NCBI GenBank assembly: GCA_963760935.1
Contig: CAVXFB010000002.1
Span: 62,001-126,000, forward strand
From: CAVXFB01 sp963760935
GTDB lineage: Bacteria > Planctomycetota > Planctomycetia > Pirellulales > Thermoguttaceae
Reading direction: 5' to 3'
DNA: 64,000 nucleotides
The notes below the pieces were generated by a model. It did not search any database. It had not been told where the DNA came from and was given only the letters and a program-made list of their open reading frames with translations. Shown here in pieces: positions 26,062 through 35,306 of this stretch (within the stretch, counting starts at the first letter, position 1; each line of letters opens with the position of its first letter). A program made the translations under genes and the position numbers.

Positions 26062-26718
26062 ATGTTTCAAATCAAGATCTGCGGCATCACCAGCGTTGAG
26101 GATGCGCTATCAGTCGCCCAGGCTGGAGCCGACGCCATCGGGCTGAACTTCTTCGGCCGCAGTCCCCGCTGTGTAGCCCGGAGCACGGCTCAAAAAATCG
26201 TCGCCGCGCTGCCTCATAATCTTGTCAAGGTAGGCGTCTTCGTCGACACGCCGGCGACCGAGTTGTGCGAACTCTTCGACGCACTGCACCTCGACCTGAT
26301 CCAGCTGCACGGCGACCAGCCCCCCGAGTTCGTCGGCCAACTCGGCGGCCGTCCCGTGATGAAGGCATTCCGAATTGGCCCCGATGGGCTGCCGCTGGTC
26401 GTCGACTATCTACAGGCCTGCCGCGCGCACGGCTCATCGCTGAAGATGGCAATGCTCGATGCAGCCATCACTGGCGAGTACGGCGGCACGGGCCGAATTG
26501 CCGACTGGAGCGTCGCCCAGCGCTATGTCACAGACATCGCCACCCCACCATTGGTGCTTGCGGGTGGGCTGACGCCGGACAACGTCGCCGATGCTATCCG
26601 CGCCGTTCGACCTGCCGCCGTAGACGTGGCCAGCGGTGTCGAGTCTCGCCCAGGCCGCAAGGACCCCATCGCCGTCACCTCGTTTGTCGAAGCTGCCCGA
26701 ATGGCGTTCAGTTGCTAA
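26062..26718 (+). CDS. trpF: Phosphoribosylanthranilate isomerase
   Basis: TrpF converts phosphoribosylanthranilate to CdRP in tryptophan synthesis. The start KICGITSVEDA contains the catalytic Cys7, and the catalytic Asp lies in KMAMLDAA (about residue 133). LAGGLTPDNV and VDVASGVESRPGRKD form the phosphate-binding end. The length of 218 residues is normal. It stands apart from other trp genes. GGAGG lies about 6 bases before the ATG. Confidence 0.95.
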   Translation: MFQIKICGITSVEDALSVAQAGADAIGLNFFGRSPRCVARSTAQKIVAALPHNLVKVGVFVDTPATELCELFDALHLDLIQLHGDQPPEFVGQLGGRPVMKAFRIGPDGLPLVVDYLQACRAHGSSLKMAMLDAAITGEYGGTGRIADWSVAQRYVTDIATPPLVLAGGLTPDNVADAIRAVRPAAVDVASGVESRPGRKDPIAVTSFVEAARMAFSC

Positions 26719-26827
26719 CGCGTTCCGCGCGGCCACCCCTTCTGCCCCTTCCAACTCTCGGCAAAAGGTCCTATCATAGACGCCTGTCTCGAGTACGAAT
26801 CCCGTCAACGTCCAAGGAGGAGCCGAG

Positions 26828-28143
<1,316 letters not shown>

Positions 28144-28144
<1 letters not shown>

Positions 28145-28182
28145 ACGGGATTAGGGATTGGGGACTAGGGATTAGAGGTCGA
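28144..28182. repeat. GGGATTAGGGATTGGGG repeat, left arm
   Basis: GGGATTAGGGATTGGGGAC...GATTAGAGGTCGAC is repeated in reverse complement at 28393-28428. The two arms enclose the small ORF at 28184. Confidence 0.8.
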
Positions 28183-28183
28183 C

Positions 28184-28411
28184 ATGCGGCGAGCGATAAC
28201 GGTCATTGCGATAGTCGCGGGCTGCTTGGCATTTTCCTTCCTGGGAATTGTCGTCCGTTCACCTTATCCGCCGGTCTCAATCTCCCTGTGTACCGCTTGT
28301 CTCCTGGTGAGTCTCTCGTGTTACCTGTATTTGCTGGGCACTGTCACGCGGCGAACAAAGTCGAAGCGTGGTTGTCAGACAACGGATCTGTCCTCGACCT
28401 CCAATCCCTAA
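28184..28411 (+). CDS. Possible small membrane protein between inverted repeats
   Basis: The 75-residue product has two hydrophobic segments (ITVIAIVAGCLAFSFLGIVV and ISLCTACLLVSLSCYLYLLGTV) and a basic tail that runs into the right repeat arm. The ATG lies two bases after the left arm; no good ribosome binding site is seen. I do not recognise a family. The C-terminal end, encoded by repeat DNA, may be accidental. Confidence 0.4.
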   Translation: MRRAITVIAIVAGCLAFSFLGIVVRSPYPPVSISLCTACLLVSLSCYLYLLGTVTRRTKSKRGCQTTDLSSTSNP

Positions 28412-28428
28412 TCCCTAATCCCTCCCTC
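28393..28428. repeat. GGGATTAGGGATTGGGG repeat, right arm (inverted)
   Basis: TCGACCTCCAATCCCTAATC is the reverse complement of the left arm at 28144. A transcript crossing both could fold with the 28184 ORF in the loop. Confidence 0.8.
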
Positions 28429-28434
28429 TCCATC

Positions 28435-29739
28435 ATGCCAGAACTCCAAGCGTTCCGTGGGATCCGCTACAACCTAGGCCGCGTCGGCGCGCTCAGCGAC
28501 GTCGTCACTCCGCCCTACGACGTGATCGGCCCCGAGTTGCAGGAGCAGTTCTACCAGAGGCATCCCAACAGCTTCATTCGCATCGACCTGAATCGCATTG
28601 AGCCGGCCGACGATGATGAGGTTAGCAACCGCTACACCCGGGCGGCACGCTACTACCGCCAGTGGCGCGACGAAGGAGTGCTCACGACCGAAGCCGATCC
28701 GGCCATCTATGTGTATCACCAAGAGTTCAATTATGCGGGCAACACCTACGTCCGTCGCGGCTTCATGGCGCGACAGCGCCTCACGCGGTTTGGCGAGGGC
28801 CAGGTGTTCCCGCACGAGGAGACTCTGCCCGCGGCGAAGATCGATCGGCTGATGCTGACCGTGGTGACAAAGGCTAATCTGAGCCCGATCTTCGGACTGT
28901 ATCCCGATCCACAGTGCGAGGCGCAAAACCTGTTGGACACCGCCGTCGCCGACAAGACGCCGTTGGTGGCCTCCGATCATCTGGGCGTCGTCCATCGCCT
29001 CTGGCCGCTTACCGACGTGGGCGTGATCTCCAAGTTGTCGGCCGTCATGGGCCCAAAATCAATCTTCATCGCCGATGGTCACCACCGCTACGAAACGGCG
29101 TGCAACTACCGTGAGCAGGTCTATGACAGCGGCTTCCTCTCGCCCGAACATTCCGCCAACTACACACTGATGATGTGCGTGGCCATGGACGATCCCGGCC
29201 TGATCGTGATGCCCACGCACCGCTTGTTCCGCGGCGTTCCGGCTATGACCAGTGCGGAACTGGCCGCCAAATTGACGCCCTGTTTCTCGACCCGGCCGGC
29301 CGGCGAAGGCCCGGAGAAGGCCGTCACCGTTTGGGAGGATATCGAGACAGGCGGCGACCAGTCTTCGATCGGCCTCTACACGCAAACCGATGGACGCTGG
29401 CTGATCGCCACATTGACCGACGCCGGCCGCGCTCGCATGGCCGAACTCTCGAAGGATCATACCGAGGCATGGCAGGCACTTGGCGTGAGCCTCTTGCACC
29501 GGCTCGTCGTCGACGATCTCTTGGATTGCAAAGAGCTGCCCAAGCCGACCTACGTTCATCTGATCGAAGAAGTGGTCGACGGCCTACGGTCCGGCGAATA
29601 TCCGCTGGCGGCTGTCGTCATGCCGGCAACGGTCGAAGACGTCCGCACTATCAGCCTGGGCGGCGAACGCATGCCCGCCAAGAGCACCTACTTCTATCCC
29701 AAGCTCCTCAGCGGGCTGGTCATCAATCCGCTCGAATAG
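28435..29739 (+). CDS. DUF1015-family protein
   Basis: DUF1015 proteins are widespread, of unknown biochemical role, and are sometimes annotated as SpoU-associated or ParB-like. The family motifs are clear: FRGIRYN at the start, VVTPPYDVIGPE (about 23-34), RDEGVL, VFPHEET, IFIADGHHRYETA (about 210-222) and the C-terminal VEDVRTISLGGERMPAKSTYFYPKLLSGLV. The length of 434 residues is normal. The frame opens upstream at 28288 through repeat DNA, but the ATG at 28435 matches relatives. It precedes the parS-parAB region. Confidence 0.9.
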   Translation: MPELQAFRGIRYNLGRVGALSDVVTPPYDVIGPELQEQFYQRHPNSFIRIDLNRIEPADDDEVSNRYTRAARYYRQWRDEGVLTTEADPAIYVYHQEFNYAGNTYVRRGFMARQRLTRFGEGQVFPHEETLPAAKIDRLMLTVVTKANLSPIFGLYPDPQCEAQNLLDTAVADKTPLVASDHLGVVHRLWPLTDVGVISKLSAVMGPKSIFIADGHHRYETACNYREQVYDSGFLSPEHSANYTLMMCVAMDDPGLIVMPTHRLFRGVPAMTSAELAAKLTPCFSTRPAGEGPEKAVTVWEDIETGGDQSSIGLYTQTDGRWLIATLTDAGRARMAELSKDHTEAWQALGVSLLHRLVVDDLLDCKELPKPTYVHLIEEVVDGLRSGEYPLAAVVMPATVEDVRTISLGGERMPAKSTYFYPKLLSGLVINPLE

Positions 29740-29815
29740 TCAACTGAGAGCAAGATGCATAAGAACCCGTTCCAAGTCCAGCGGGGATGGCTGTCAGTGT
29801 CTGCGCCGCTTGCCC

Positions 29816-29831
29816 CGTTCCACGTGAAACG
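29816..29831. promoter_or_regulatory. parS-like site (14 of 16 match)
   Basis: CGTTCCACGTGAAACG matches the ParB-binding consensus TGTTNCACGTGAAACA except for the two end bases. It lies 1 kb upstream of parA. Confidence 0.7.
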
Positions 29832-29880
29832 GCCGGCGGTGCCGTGGTTCCTGATGCGTAGCCAAGCATCAAGAAGCATC

Positions 29881-30636
29881 ATGGCAACGCCGGTGACAAG
29901 CGAATCCGAGACGGCACCAGAATCGGTCCCTCATCTTCAGGTGCCGCGCCTCGCCACTAGGCATGTGATTGTCTGGCTCATCACCGCCACTATGCTTTGG
30001 ATGGTGAGTACCGGCGTGAACGTGGTGTTTGGCCGGACGGTGCAGCAGGTAGGCCCGTGGACAACATTTGTGTTGGATGGTCTCTCGGCCGCAGTTTTGG
30101 CAGCCGCTTTGGTTGGGGCGGCGATTCTGATCCGCTCCTTGCGTTCAGCCCCAGGCAGACTCCAGCCGGGGCACTGGATGCTCATCTACATCGCGATTAG
30201 CAACCTTCTCTTCATGCTGACATCTCCGATCTGGCGATCACACGACTCAGCCGGCCCAATTATGATTGTCGCGGCATTCTGGAGTTTGATCTCGGGAGCT
30301 TTCTATTGGTGCGCTGCGATCCGTTTGAAAGATGCCAAAAAGTGGAAAATAGCATTCGCCTGGTACACCGCAACGCTGCTGCTTGGAGGTGGAATGGAGC
30401 TGTTGATGTCCCTTAGAGATCTCGCCTTCTGGCTGCCGGGCCTCTTGTTCGTTGTGATGCCGCTGACATTGTTGTCCGTGTTGATAGGCTTGTTTTCGTT
30501 CATCTCTGCAATCGCAACTGACGTGCGAAGTCGGCTACGCCGTGATTGGCTGCATTGGGCGGGTGTCGTTGTCGTCATCATGCCCGTGTTTGAAGGGATC
30601 GCAATGCAATTCGCTCGGTGGCTCGCTTTGCCCTGA
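29881..30636 (+). CDS. Polytopic membrane protein of unknown function
   Basis: The protein has about six hydrophobic helices (for example VIVWLITATMLWMVSTGVNVV, FVLDGLSAAVLAAALVGAAILI, WLPGLLFVVMPLTLLSVLIGLFSFI) after a soluble N-terminus. I do not recognise a family. I took the ATG at 29881; a longer frame from 29755 would translate across the parS-like site. The gene lies between two parS-like sites. Confidence 0.6.
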   Translation: MATPVTSESETAPESVPHLQVPRLATRHVIVWLITATMLWMVSTGVNVVFGRTVQQVGPWTTFVLDGLSAAVLAAALVGAAILIRSLRSAPGRLQPGHWMLIYIAISNLLFMLTSPIWRSHDSAGPIMIVAAFWSLISGAFYWCAAIRLKDAKKWKIAFAWYTATLLLGGGMELLMSLRDLAFWLPGLLFVVMPLTLLSVLIGLFSFISAIATDVRSRLRRDWLHWAGVVVVIMPVFEGIAMQFARWLALP

Positions 30637-30671
30637 CGTAGGATGCGGTTCGCACGACTCGTGAAACTGCG

Positions 30672-30687
30672 TGTTTCACGTGAAACA
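30672..30687. promoter_or_regulatory. parS, perfect ParB-binding site
   Basis: TGTTTCACGTGAAACA is an exact match to the chromosomal parS consensus. It lies 138 bases before parA and is where ParB should nucleate for origin segregation and SMC loading. Confidence 0.92.
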
Positions 30688-30707
30688 GGTAGTTCGCGGC
30701 GAGAATC

Positions 30708-30723
30708 GGTTTCATGTGAAACG
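30708..30723. promoter_or_regulatory. Degenerate parS-like site
   Basis: GGTTTCATGTGAAACG differs from the consensus at the two ends and in the central CACG (CATG here). It lies 20 bases from the perfect site. Confidence 0.6.
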
Positions 30724-30824
30724 TGACGACTCCTCGCGATCAAACTGGCATTCCCGCGCACATCGCCTCCCTGCTAGAATCTGCACCGACCTAGGCAGTG
30801 CCATTGGTAGCAAGGAGGCGCTAA

Positions 30825-31571
30825 GTGGCCCGGACCTTCTGCGTGGCCAATCAGAAAGGTGGCGTGGGCAAAACAACCACCGCCATCAATCTGGCGGCTG
30901 CGCTCGCGCGATCCGGCGCCCAAACCCTCCTGGTCGACCTCGATCCACAATGCAACGCCACGAGCGGCTTGGGACGTCAACCGCTGCAAAACCACCCGCT
31001 GGTGCAGTGCGCGCCGATCCGCCAAGGCGTTCAGGCAACCGATGTGGCGCGACTCGATCTGCTGCCGGGCTGCCGCAGCTTTCACGATATTGAACTATTG
31101 ACGCGGGACAATGCCCAGGAGTCGGCCCGACTTCGCGACCATTTGACGACCGGTTTCAACTCGTACGACTTCGTGCTGATCGATTGCCCGCCATCGCTGG
31201 GACCACTGACGAAGACGGCGCTCGGCAGTTCGACCGAAGTTTTCATGCCGATCCAATGCGAGTATTTCGCCATGGAAGGCCTGACGCAAATGATCGAGGT
31301 GATTCGCGACGTAATGCAGCAAGAGAGCAATCAACTGCAGTTCGGCGGCATTGTCTTGACCATGTACGATCACTCCCTGGAGCTGACGCACGAAGTCGAT
31401 GAACAAGTCCGGGAATTTTTTGGCGATATCGTCTTTCAGACGGCCGTGCCGCGCGACGTAGCGGTTGCCGAGGCACCCAGCCACGGAAAGTCGGTCCTCG
31501 ACTACGATCCCCGCTCGCGGGGGTCACGTGCGTACGTAGAACTTTGCATGGAGGTACTGGAACGTGAGTAA
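30825..31571 (+). CDS. parA: Chromosome partitioning ATPase ParA/Soj
   Basis: ParA is a deviant Walker ATPase that moves ParB-parS complexes and so segregates origins. The deviant P-loop KGGVGKTTTAINLA is at residues 10-23 with both lysines, and switch regions are VDLDPQCNAT and LIDCPPSLGPLT. The 248-residue protein has no N-terminal HTH, which fits the chromosomal Soj type. GTG start with AAGGAGG 7 bases upstream. The parB start overlaps the end by 8 bases. Confidence 0.95.
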   Translation: MARTFCVANQKGGVGKTTTAINLAAALARSGAQTLLVDLDPQCNATSGLGRQPLQNHPLVQCAPIRQGVQATDVARLDLLPGCRSFHDIELLTRDNAQESARLRDHLTTGFNSYDFVLIDCPPSLGPLTKTALGSSTEVFMPIQCEYFAMEGLTQMIEVIRDVMQQESNQLQFGGIVLTMYDHSLELTHEVDEQVREFFGDIVFQTAVPRDVAVAEAPSHGKSVLDYDPRSRGSRAYVELCMEVLERE

Positions 31572-32709
31572 AGAACGACGACTTGGACGCGGCCTTGAGG
31601 CGTTGCTCGGGCAAGTGCTGGCCCGCAACGAATCGACGATGCCCCCTCCGCAACCGCGGCCGGCGACGCCCCCGGAAGCAAACGATGAGCCGCAGGTCGC
31701 TCAGTTCTCGGTGCCACCGGCGCCGTCGGCCGTGCCGACCGATCCGCTGTTCCGTCTCGACGTGCCGCACACTGGCCTGGCGCAGATGGGTCCGCCCCAT
31801 CATCTTGGCGGCAGTGCGCCTATGTCGTCCGAGGCGGCAATACCGGTGCCAGCAATCGGCGATCCGCCCACGACGCCGAGCGAACCAGAGCCTCGCATGC
31901 CGACGCGAGTCAGCGTCGACGAGATCGATCGAAACCCGGCCCAGCCCCGGCAGGACTTCCCGGCCGACGAGATGCGAGCATTGTCCGAAAGCCTCGCGGC
32001 ACACGGCCTGTTGCAGCCGGTTGTCGTCCGGCGGATGCACGATCGCTACCAACTCGTGGCCGGCGAGCGGCGGCTGCGGGCTGCCGTTCAGGCCGGATGG
32101 GTCGATGTGCCGGTCAACGTCATCGAGGCCGACGACCGTCAAATGGCCGAACTGGCCATCGTCGAGAACCTGCAACGGAAAGATCTCAACGCCCTGGAGA
32201 AGGCAGCCTCATTCCAGAAGTACCTCGACGAGTACGGCTGCACTCAGGAAGAGTTGGCGGGCCGCTTGAAGCTCGACCGCTCGACAATCGCCAACCTGAT
32301 CCGGCTGCTCGAACTGCCCGAAGCGGTCCAAGATGCCCTTCGCCGTGGCCGCATCACCCAGGGGCATGCACGCGCACTACTGCCTTTGGGTGATGAGCAA
32401 GAGCAGATCGAGTTCTGCCAGCGAATCCAGCGCGAGGGCATGAACGTGCGGCAGACCGAGGCCCTCGTTCAACAGATAATCGACGCTGCCGATCGTGAGC
32501 CGCTGGCCACGGCGGAAGCGCCTGCGAGGCCGTCGCGCTCTTCCCGCACGAAAAGCGAGCACATCGTCGCCCTGGAACAGCAATTCCGCACCGCGTTGGG
32601 CATGAAGGTCAAGATTACGCACAATGCCCGCGGCCGCGGAAAGCTCGTGGTGCAGTTCCGCGATCACGAAGAGTTCGATCGATTGAAGAAGCACATCTGC
32701 GGCGGATGA
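31564..32709 (+). CDS. parB: Chromosome partitioning protein ParB/Spo0J
   Basis: ParB binds parS and spreads as a CTP-dependent clamp. The N-terminal ParA-stimulating stretch is RRLGRGLEALLG (5-16). A long Pro-rich linker runs to about 110, then the ParB/CTPase domain (RNPAQPRQDFP, VAGERRLRAA, VIEADDRQMAELAIVENLQRKDLN) and the HTH (YGCTQEELAGRLKLDRSTIANLIRLL). A C-terminal dimer domain ends the protein. The linker is longer than in B. subtilis Spo0J. GTG start overlaps parA. Confidence 0.95.
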   Translation: MSKERRLGRGLEALLGQVLARNESTMPPPQPRPATPPEANDEPQVAQFSVPPAPSAVPTDPLFRLDVPHTGLAQMGPPHHLGGSAPMSSEAAIPVPAIGDPPTTPSEPEPRMPTRVSVDEIDRNPAQPRQDFPADEMRALSESLAAHGLLQPVVVRRMHDRYQLVAGERRLRAAVQAGWVDVPVNVIEADDRQMAELAIVENLQRKDLNALEKAASFQKYLDEYGCTQEELAGRLKLDRSTIANLIRLLELPEAVQDALRRGRITQGHARALLPLGDEQEQIEFCQRIQREGMNVRQTEALVQQIIDAADREPLATAEAPARPSRSSRTKSEHIVALEQQFRTALGMKVKITHNARGRGKLVVQFRDHEEFDRLKKHICGG

Positions 32710-32710
32710 G

Positions 32711-32753
32711 GGAGTGGTCAGTGGCCAGTGGCGAGTGGTCAGTGGTGAGTGGG
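32711..32753. repeat. AGTGGTCAGTGGC tandem tract after parB
   Basis: Units of (G)AGTGGTCAGTGGCCAGTGG repeat in tandem, the reverse complement of the tracts around purQ. It fills the space between parB and tRNA-Pro. Confidence 0.7.
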
Positions 32754-32822
32754 GTGGCAACCGGCGGCCCCGCGTCCCCCTTCTTTTCCGCGGCGGGCAA
32801 AGCTGATACGATAGTGGACACA

Positions 32823-32899
<77 letters not shown>

Positions 32900-32932
32900 C
32901 GCGGAATCTGGTGATTGTCGAGGACAATTCTA

Positions 32933-33181
32933 ATGAGCGAAGCGGCAATCCGACTGCATGTTGAGCCACTTGAGCAAGGCGGCTATCTGGCGACGAGTCC
33001 CGACGTTCCGGGGCTTGTAGCCGAGGGCCGCAGTGTCGTCGAGGCAGTGGAAATTGCACAAGGTCTGGCCCGCAAAATTGCTGAATCGTGCATCGAGCAC
33101 CACGATCCCCTGCCGCCTGCGCTCGCACGACTTGTCGATGGTGGAATGAGCGACTTTGTCGTGCCCGTAGGGACTCTGTGA
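32933..33181 (+). CDS. hicB: HicB-family antitoxin
   Basis: This is the small degraded-RNase-H-fold antitoxin of a HicBA module: HVEPLEQGGYLATSPDVPGLVAEGRSVVEAVEIAQ (in parts, residues 7-40) is the HicB pattern of partial substrates and a helix. At 82 residues it lacks an obvious C-terminal DNA-binding domain. GAGG stands 9 bases before the ATG. The stop overlaps the next start (TGATG), so toxin and antitoxin are coupled, in the less common antitoxin-first order. Confidence 0.85.
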   Translation: MSEAAIRLHVEPLEQGGYLATSPDVPGLVAEGRSVVEAVEIAQGLARKIAESCIEHHDPLPPALARLVDGGMSDFVVPVGTL

Positions 33182-33425
33182 TGGGCCGGTTGGCCGGATT
33201 CAAGTACCGAGAGGTCGCCCGACGTTTGAGGGCGTTCCGCTGGTCGTTTGATCGCTCCGGCCCAGGCAGCCATGAAGTATGGCGACATTCGGCAACGGGC
33301 GTCACGTGACCCTACCGCACCATGCGCGGGACATGGCCGAGGGCACTCTGCGAGCAGTGTTGCGGGAAGCCGAAATCAACGTTGAGGACTTCCTTGACAC
33401 GCGAAATAATACGAGCCAGCCATGA
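33181..33425 (+). pseudogene. hicA: HicA-family mRNA interferase, frameshifted
   Basis: HicA is a dsRBD-like toxin that cleaves mRNA. The first 42 codons (FKYREVARRLRAFRWSF, then RSGPGSHEVWRH with the conserved histidine) run to a TGA at 33309. Family sequence continues one frame over to 33425 (HVTLPHHARDMAEGTLRAVLREAEINVEDF). One missing C in GGGCGTCAC would restore it. It may be a decayed toxin or an assembly indel. A palindromic element follows within 5 bases of the stop. Confidence 0.75.
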
Positions 33426-33430
33426 TAGCG
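33415..33430. repeat. Left copy of a 16 bp direct repeat around a palindromic element
   Basis: GCCAGCCATGATAGCG here and GCCAGCCATGAAAGCG at 33478-33493 differ at one position and border the element at 33430-33474. This looks like a target duplication. Confidence 0.75.
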
Positions 33431-33474
33431 GGGACTGTCCCAATTTTCGTGTCAGCGAAAATGGGACTGTCCCC
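33430..33474 (+). repeat. Palindromic element GGGGACTGTCCCA...TGGGACTGTCCCC
   Basis: Arms GGGGACTGTCCCAATTTTCG and CGAAAATGGGACTGTCCCC pair almost fully around GTGTCAG. It belongs to the same family as the elements at 1821, 16155 and 57192. Confidence 0.9.
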
Positions 33475-33484
33475 TTTGCCAGCC

Positions 33485-33682
33485 ATGAAAGCGATCTACG
33501 ACCCGAAAACCGATACGCTATCTCTTGAACTGAAGTCGGGGCCCGTGGCAGAGAGCGATGAAGATATGCCCGGCGTAATCCTCGATTACAACGATGTCGA
33601 CGACCACATTGCTATCGAGGTGCTTGACGCCTCGAAACGGGTGGCCGAAACACGGACCATGCAGTTTCAAATCGTCGCGTAA
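33485..33682 (+). CDS. DUF2283-family small protein
   Basis: The 65-residue product has the DUF2283 pattern: KAIYDPKTDTLSLEL at the start, then DEDMPGVILDYNDVDDHIAIEVLDASKR. DUF2283 proteins often sit next to toxin-antitoxin genes and may be antitoxin-like, but their role is not established. The ATG lies inside the right copy of the 16 bp direct repeat, so the element was probably inserted just at the start of this gene and the duplication restored it. Confidence 0.8.
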   Translation: MKAIYDPKTDTLSLELKSGPVAESDEDMPGVILDYNDVDDHIAIEVLDASKRVAETRTMQFQIVA

Positions 33683-33689
33683 TGCAAGC

Positions 33690-33738
33690 CTGGTTTGGGA
33701 CCAGAAAGCCGGAGGTTCAAGTCCTCTCGCCCCGACTG
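33690..33738 (+). repeat. Duplicated 3' half of tRNA-Pro
   Basis: From CTGGTTTGGGACCAGAA to CTCTCGCCCCGACT the sequence matches tRNA-Pro 32849-32899 with three differences over about 49 bases. Such a copy is typical of the far end (att site) of an element integrated at the tRNA. No integrase gene is present between. Confidence 0.85.
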
Positions 33739-33905
33739 CTTCTTCGGTCCCCTCTCCCGCCGGGAGAGGATCCGGGTGCGGGCCGGGACTTCGCAGACGG
33801 CCGTTCGGCGAGAAGTTCGGACGGCTTTCTCCATATATGCCAGAGACTTCCGTCGTCAAGGTGAAAGTCCCAACAGAAAAACGGTTCCTGACACCATTTC
33901 TTGCC
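33727..33905 (+). repeat. ~180 bp direct repeat, copy 1
   Basis: Starting with the tRNA-end TCGCCCCGACT, the segment includes a CCCCTCTCCC hairpin and GGCCGTTCGGCGAGAAG and ends in CCATTTCTTGCCC. It recurs with roughly 85% identity at 36775-36950. Confidence 0.85.
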
Positions 33906-33953
33906 CTTAGGTGCCCCCGTTGCGACCGATCGCCGATGTTCCGCCGCTACTGA
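33837..33953 (+). CDS. Possible 38-residue peptide encoded in the repeat
   Basis: The frame begins MPETSVVKVKVPTEKR and ends with a CPRC pair. The second repeat copy (36882) encodes a related start (MPETYVVKAKVPTSKR). Some differences between copies change third positions only. This suggests a once coding gene start, but the evidence is thin. Confidence 0.25.
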   Translation: MPETSVVKVKVPTEKRFLTPFLALRCPRCDRSPMFRRY

Positions 33954-33989
33954 GGCACTTGCTGGTTAGGGCAGAAATCTCTCGTATCT

Positions 33990-35306
33990 TCATCTTTCTC
34001 CTTTGTTTCCCTGAGCGCTCCTTGCGGGCTTGGCAACCGGCGGGCCAATTCCCACATCGCTGTTGGATGGATAACTGATTTTTCCACCATCGTCCTTCAA
34101 GTTTACACCGACCGAGTAGACCAGCCAGCCTTGCGGTGTGTTCTTGACGTGCAATGGCTCACCAGTAAATGGATCGCTGATTGTCTCGGCAGGCAAGCCA
34201 AGGTCCGTGAGTTTCGGGGTTTCCTTGCTGCCCGCCGACACATGCGTCTGCAAGGCATTGAGCACCCGCAGACAGCGTATCTCGGCTTGCGCCCGTGTTA
34301 AGACTTGGATTGTTGTGTGCATCGGTAGGCCAATAATCCGTGAATCTCCTTCGCCAAGCACTGGCGAAGTCTCCGCTTCAACCTTGTGGATTGTCTGGCT
34401 CGCCAGGTTGTACGAAGGCAAATTGTGAGACAGCACGAGCAACGCCTGCGATTCATCGAGCAATGCGGACTGTCGCCGGTTCCACAGCGCGCGTCTAATG
34501 AGCCAGAAATTACGGTTTTTGGAATTCCGAATAAGTTCCAATTCAAAAGCCCGATTGCTCTTGATCGCCCAGTTATATCCGTCCATGCGTTCCTGGATGG
34601 CCAACTCCGCATCCAAAGCTTCCCGCGATTCCTTTGATACAGGCCCCATTTGCAGCGCCACATTCGCGGTATCAATTGCCATACTGCGGAAGGCAAACGC
34701 CGGGAAAAATGCAACGTCTGTAGGATTTCGATCAAAATGCCTGGCGAGCCGAAAGATGACTAAGCTGGTTCGTATGGCCTCGTCGCGGCTCCCCTCATTC
34801 GCAAGCAACAAGGCACGAGCATCAAGTACCAAAATGGCAGAGCGGGTCTTCTGTATGACATCAATCAACTGCATGTTGAAATCGTGTGGGGGCAGAGTGT
34901 AGTCCAACTGAGCGTCGTAATCCGGGCAAGCCGCTGCGCGCTCAAGAAGTGGTATCGTTGCGGGGTACGCCTGTAGTGCCGATTTGATCGCATTTCGATC
35001 TTCGGAAGTCATTGCCGGCAAGGGGGACACCCAAATACTATGCACGTTGGCCAACTCTCGCTGAATTCCTGCCACGTCTGCCTCGGCTCGCCGAAGATAC
35101 GTCGCAGCATTCTTTTCTGGCGCGATCGGCTTGGGAGCCAAGTCGGCCAGCGTCAACGGATCGCCGGCCGCGCGTATTGCCGCCAATTGTTTCTCAAGCC
35201 GTGTGCCGGTAGTCCAGACCCACCAGGCGTTAGCAACCAGACCCGCCGCTACTAGCCCGCCCAGGATAACCCCGGTCCATTTTAGAGTGTTTTTGAGGCA
35301 TTTCAT
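33990..35306 (-). CDS. Hypothetical membrane-anchored protein of the ECF cassette
   Basis: I do not recognise a named family. The protein has one N-terminal membrane helix (TGVILGGLVAAGLVANAWWVW, about 11-31) and a large helical extracytoplasmic domain of some 390 residues. Its C-terminal segment ISDPFTGEPLHVKNTPQGWLVYSVGVNLKDDGG is a pattern common to secreted Planctomycete proteins of this kind. It starts inside the last 77 bases of the preceding gene. Position downstream of a sigma factor and a small membrane protein suggests an envelope function under ECF control. Confidence 0.7.
   Translation of the reverse strand: MKCLKNTLKWTGVILGGLVAAGLVANAWWVWTTGTRLEKQLAAIRAAGDPLTLADLAPKPIAPEKNAATYLRRAEADVAGIQRELANVHSIWVSPLPAMTSEDRNAIKSALQAYPATIPLLERAAACPDYDAQLDYTLPPHDFNMQLIDVIQKTRSAILVLDARALLLANEGSRDEAIRTSLVIFRLARHFDRNPTDVAFFPAFAFRSMAIDTANVALQMGPVSKESREALDAELAIQERMDGYNWAIKSNRAFELELIRNSKNRNFWLIRRALWNRRQSALLDESQALLVLSHNLPSYNLASQTIHKVEAETSPVLGEGDSRIIGLPMHTTIQVLTRAQAEIRCLRVLNALQTHVSAGSKETPKLTDLGLPAETISDPFTGEPLHVKNTPQGWLVYSVGVNLKDDGGKISYPSNSDVGIGPPVAKPARSAQGNKGER

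Noticed and set aside
26719..26827. SAH riboswitch before ahcY
   Set aside because: The 109 bases upstream show no SAH riboswitch core that I can recognise.
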